Assembly: GCA_021823905.1 (NCBI GenBank)
Contig: JAKALX010000179.1
Coordinates: 1-7,278 of the forward strand
Direction of reading: 5' to 3'
Source of the DNA: Chloroflexota bacterium
GTDB taxonomy: Bacteria > Chloroflexota > Dehalococcoidia > Tepidiformales > Tepidiformaceae
DNA length: 7,278 nt
Part shown: in pieces, positions 5,092-7,278 of the stretch
Numbering within the stretch: position 1 is the first letter of the stretch
Layout: each line of letters begins with the position of its first letter
The notes under the pieces: model-generated
What the model saw: the letters and a program-made list of their open reading frames with translations, nothing else
Told to the model about the DNA's origin: nothing
Databases searched by the model: none
Translations under genes and position numbers: made by a program

Positions 5092-6225
5092 GTGGCGCGA
5101 CGCGGACCGCACGAGGGCAGCATCTACGAACGGACCGACGGCCGGTGGGCTGGCAGTCTCCATGTGGGCTACGAAGCCGGGAAGCGCGTGCGCAAGACGT
5201 TCTATGGCGCGACCCGGGCAGAGGTGGCCGCGAAGCTGGTACAGGCGCAGCGGGACCTACAGACTGGCATCCGGCCGAGCAACGAGCGGCTGACCGTCGC
5301 CGCCTTCCTTGAGGGCTGGCTGAAGGACGTGGCGCCGACGCTTAGGCCGCGGACCCACGCCCGGTACGTCGAGCTGGTCAACCGCCACGTCGTCCCCACG
5401 CTGGGCCGGACGCCGCTCGCGCGGCTGACGCCGCAACAGGTACAGGGGCTACTCAACGCGAAGATGGCCGAAGGGCTCGCCCCAGCAACCGTCGTGTACA
5501 TCCGAGCCGTTCTACGGCGGGCACTCACCCACGCGGTCCGCTGGGGCGCCGTGCCGCGCAACGTCGCCGCGCTGGTCGACCCTCCCCGCGTGATCCGCCG
5601 GGACGTGCGGCCACTGTCGCCGGCCGACGCCCGGGCGCTGCTCGACGCCGTACGCGGCGACCGCCTGGAGGCGCTGTACGCGGTCGCGCTCGCTGTCGGG
5701 CTGCGCGAGGGTGAAGCGTTCGCGCTCCGCTGGGAGGACGTCGACCTCGACGCGGGCACCCTGACGGTCCGTCGGGCGCTGCTCCGCATGAAAGGGCGCG
5801 TCGAGCTGGTAGAGCCGAAGACGTCACGCAGTCGACGGACCATCGCCCTCCCCGACTCCATCGTGACCGTGCTGCGGGCGCACCGCACCCGGCAGCTCGC
5901 GCAGCGACTGGCCGCCGGACCGCTCTGGGAGGATTGGGGGCTCGTCTTCCCGACGGCCGTGGGAACGCCGCTTCACCGGAGCGACGTCCTACGGACGCTC
6001 CACCGGCACTGTGCCGCCGCAGGGCTGCCACCGATGCGGTTCCATGACCTCCGGCACGCCTGTGCCTCGCTGCTACTCGCGCAGGGCATCCATCCCCGCG
6101 TGGTCATGGAGACGCTGGGCCACTCGACGATCGGGCTCACGATGGACGTCTACACCCACGTCCTACCGACCCTCCAGCGCGAGGCCGCGCAGAGCATGGA
6201 CGCGCTGTTGGCAGGGGCTCGCTGA
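5092..6225 (+). CDS. int: Tyrosine recombinase/site-specific integrase
   Basis: A full-length 377-residue phage-type tyrosine integrase that would cut and join the tRNA-Ser att sites. Residues about 1-60 form the arm-binding domain (GSIYERTDGRW..KTFYGATRAEV), about 67-160 the SAM-like core-binding domain, and about 172-377 the catalytic domain. All active-site residues are visible: R205 (GLREGE), K243 (EPKTSRSRR), H318 and R321 (HDLRH), H344 (LGHSTIGLT) and the nucleophile Y354 (MDVYTHVLP). The arm-binding domain fits the 12-bp arm repeats found at both ends. The GTG at 5092 is 4 bp after the excisionase stop; GGGAG lies about 10 nt upstream. The gene looks intact, so the element may still be mobile. 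Confidence 0.97.
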   Translation: MARRGPHEGSIYERTDGRWAGSLHVGYEAGKRVRKTFYGATRAEVAAKLVQAQRDLQTGIRPSNERLTVAAFLEGWLKDVAPTLRPRTHARYVELVNRHVVPTLGRTPLARLTPQQVQGLLNAKMAEGLAPATVVYIRAVLRRALTHAVRWGAVPRNVAALVDPPRVIRRDVRPLSPADARALLDAVRGDRLEALYAVALAVGLREGEAFALRWEDVDLDAGTLTVRRALLRMKGRVELVEPKTSRSRRTIALPDSIVTVLRAHRTRQLAQRLAAGPLWEDWGLVFPTAVGTPLHRSDVLRTLHRHCAAAGLPPMRFHDLRHACASLLLAQGIHPRVVMETLGHSTIGLTMDVYTHVLPTLQREAAQSMDALLAGAR

Positions 6226-6239
6226 ACGCTACTTCAGCG
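6220..6239. terminator. Bidirectional hairpin between int and the methyltransferase
   Basis: A 7-bp stem CGCTGAA / TTCAGCG with a 6-nt loop spans both stop codons (int TGA 6223-6225; methyltransferase TAG 6231-6229 on minus). It could end both convergent transcripts, though the stem is short and lacks T-tracts. Confidence 0.4.
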
Positions 6240-7020
6240 CCACCGCCTGCCCTGTCGGCAGCACGATTGGCACAGTTGCCTGTTCAGCGAAGAAGTCATC
6301 GATTGCCGCCTTTGCGGCGTGCCGCAACGGCCAGAACCCGTAGTCATCAAACACGATCACTCCGCCCGGCACCATTCGTGGCCAGAACCATTCGCAGATG
6401 GCGCGCGTTGAGGGGTAAAGATCCATGTCGGCGTGGACGAACGAGAAGCGCGCGTTACCGTCAAGCTCGGCGAATGTGTCGGGTACAAACCCGACGTGGA
6501 AGCGGACACCTCGGTACGGCCGCAGCCGAGCCCGCACCATCGCGGCGGACGTGTCAGCGAAGTCGCCCGGCGCGAATGCGTCACGCGACGGCTCAGCCCA
6601 CGTCGGCATCCCTGCGAACGAGTCGAACAGGTGCAAGGTGGCGCCCGTTCCGGCCGCGCCCAGCGTCTCGGCGATTAGATGCGCTGTGCCGCCGGTGAAG
6701 ACGCCACACTCCGCCATGTCGCCTGGAAGGGTCGCAGCACGAAGGGCGAACTGGTGGAGCATGAAGCAGCGATCGCCCGACACGAGCATGGGCCCACCCT
6801 CGCGAGCAACACGGTATGCGTGCCCAAACGCTGTGCGGTCTGCGGGATGGTTCCATGGGGTCAGGACGCGCACACCGTAGGGCACGAGCCACGTGTAGAG
6901 GTGGCCCTGGTAAAGCACGCGCTCGATGAGCGCCCACGTGGCGCGCCACGGAGACTCCAAGACTCGGGCAATGCGCCCTTTCGCAACTGACCGAGGGGCG
7001 ACAGCCCGCTCACGGCTCAC
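6229..7020 (-). CDS. TylF/MycF-family O-methyltransferase (cargo)
   Basis: A 263-residue protein of the macrocin O-methyltransferase family, class I SAM-dependent, metal-dependent enzymes that methylate sugar hydroxyls in MycF and TylF. Seen directly: the SAM motif AECGVFTGGTA (103-113), LFDSFAGMP (131-139), HADMDLYPST (196-205) and VIVFDDYGFW (221-230). D200, D225 and D226 match the acidic metal ligands of the family. The length is close to normal. The start is the GTG at 7020-7018. No Shine-Dalgarno stands at a proper distance, but a promoter places transcription start on this G, so the message may be leaderless. It faces the integrase and sits just inside the right att, a typical cargo position. 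No antibiotic-biosynthesis gene is nearby, so a cell-surface glycan or glycolipid is a likelier substrate; this is an inference. Confidence 0.9.
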   Translation of the reverse strand: MSRERAVAPRSVAKGRIARVLESPWRATWALIERVLYQGHLYTWLVPYGVRVLTPWNHPADRTAFGHAYRVAREGGPMLVSGDRCFMLHQFALRAATLPGDMAECGVFTGGTAHLIAETLGAAGTGATLHLFDSFAGMPTWAEPSRDAFAPGDFADTSAAMVRARLRPYRGVRFHVGFVPDTFAELDGNARFSFVHADMDLYPSTRAICEWFWPRMVPGGVIVFDDYGFWPLRHAAKAAIDDFFAEQATVPIVLPTGQAVALK

Positions 7021-7026
7021 GGCGCG

Positions 7027-7055
7027 AGCCTAACCTCAACCGTGGCGCCAGACAA
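7027..7055 (-). promoter_or_regulatory. Promoter of the methyltransferase gene, leaderless layout
   Basis: On the minus strand TTGTCT (7055-7050) and TAGGCT (7032-7027) are separated by 17 bp. Six bases separate the -10 box from the GTG at 7020, so transcription should start at or beside the first base of the start codon. Confidence 0.55.
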
Positions 7056-7081
7056 CCTGTCAAACAGGGCCATTTCAACCC

Positions 7082-7105
7082 CGTGGCTGTCAGCGTGGCT
7101 GTCAA
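7082..7105. promoter_or_regulatory. Right arm-type integrase sites (two 12-mers)
   Basis: Two tandem copies of cgtggctgtcaR lie at 7082-7093 and 7094-7105. They match the motif and 12-bp period of the left sites 1250-1273, and lie about 105-130 bp from the right core, a spacing similar to the left end. Confidence 0.72.
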
Positions 7106-7152
7106 ACCGCCAACGGGACCGCCGCGCCGATAGCACGCCCGTTCCATTCGTG

Positions 7153-7218
7153 CGGGAGGAATGGCGGAGAGGGCGGGATTTGAACCCGCGATGGGTTGCC
7201 CCATACCGCATTTCCAGT
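7153..7218. repeat. attR: right 66-bp direct repeat
   Basis: This is identical to 1071-1136. It lies within and just downstream of the intact tRNA-Ser gene and ends one base past the anticodon loop, so the element supplied the 3' part of the tRNA and kept the gene whole. Confidence 0.95.
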
Positions 7219-7249
7219 GCGGCGCCCTAGGCCACTAGGCGACCTCTCC
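7162..7249 (-). tRNA. tRNA-Ser (anticodon GGA), integration target
   Basis: The 88-nt gene folds as a class II serine tRNA. The acceptor stem GGAGAGG/CCTCTCC has discriminator G and encoded CCA (7164-7162). The D-arm runs GCC..GGC. The anticodon stem is CCGCA/TGCGG with loop CTGGAAA and anticodon GGA (7215-7213). The long variable arm is ATGGG-GCAA-CCCAT, and the T-arm is GCGGG-TTCAAAT-CCCGC. It reads the serine codons UCC and UCU. The 3' 57 nt come from the element side of the recombination, restoring the same sequence. Confidence 0.97.
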
Positions 7250-7278
7250 GGGAGCGTTGGCGATCGGTGCGAGTGGCG

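Larger units (their letters stand above)
1071..7218. mobile_element. 6.1-kb integrative element in tRNA-Ser(GGA), satellite-like
   Basis: The element is bounded by a perfect 66-bp direct repeat derived from the 3' part of tRNA-Ser(GGA). The two copies are 6082 bp apart. It contains a tyrosine integrase with an excisionase-like neighbour, an AlpA-like gene heading an operon with replication-like and small-terminase-like genes, an isolated HTH gene and an O-methyltransferase. Both ends carry 12-bp repeats at arm-site-like distances from the core. No portal, capsid, tail, lysin, relaxase or type IV secretion gene is present. The gene set looks most like a phage satellite or a compact integrative element; its mobility is inferred and not shown. 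Confidence 0.9.

Noticed and set aside
6229..7020. Part of a macrolide biosynthesis cluster
   Set aside because: No polyketide synthase, glycosyltransferase or deoxysugar gene is present; the gene stands alone beside the integrase.
7042..7230. Small plus-strand open frame at the right end
   Set aside because: It runs through the arm sites and antisense to the tRNA, and a near-identical peptide arises from the left repeat copy; it is explained by the att duplication.

Overview
The window is high-GC bacterial chromosome with an integrated element of about 6.1 kb. The flanks carry the start of dnaX, a large-type (Alu-domain-containing) SRP RNA and a CCA-encoding tRNA-Ser(GGA), all on the minus strand. 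The GC content, the leaderless-looking promoter on one gene and the large SRP RNA fit Actinomycetota, Chloroflexota or a similar high-GC lineage. I cannot name the genus.

Layout: host flank 1-1070 holds dnaX (5' part, runs off the left edge) and the SRP RNA. A perfect 66-bp direct repeat (1071-1136 and 7153-7218) brackets the element. The right copy lies inside the intact tRNA-Ser gene, and the left copy is a displaced tRNA 3' fragment. The repeat period is 6082 bp, so the element is 6082 bp. Both ends carry copies of a 12-bp motif (cgtggctgtcaR) placed like integrase arm-type sites.

Inside the element, from left to right: a minus-strand HTH protein of unknown role (1293-1949); a divergent promoter region; a tightly packed plus-strand operon 2055-4549 (AlpA/excisionase-like HTH, putative replication initiator-like protein, small-terminase-like HTH protein, unknown protein, long coiled-coil protein); a hairpin and an AT-rich promoter-like gap; an excisionase-like gene and a tyrosine integrase (4806-6225); and, convergent to the integrase, a TylF/MycF-type O-methyltransferase as likely cargo (6229-7020).

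The set consists of integrase, two small wHTH proteins, a replication-like gene with embedded DNA repeats, a TerS-like gene and a coiled-coil protein. There are no capsid, tail, lysis or conjugation genes. This resembles the logic of phage satellites (PICI-like elements). That reading is an inference; a degenerate prophage or a small autonomous integrative element are the alternatives. Integration restores the tRNA at the right end and leaves the SRP RNA promoter on the host side, so it should be harmless to the host.
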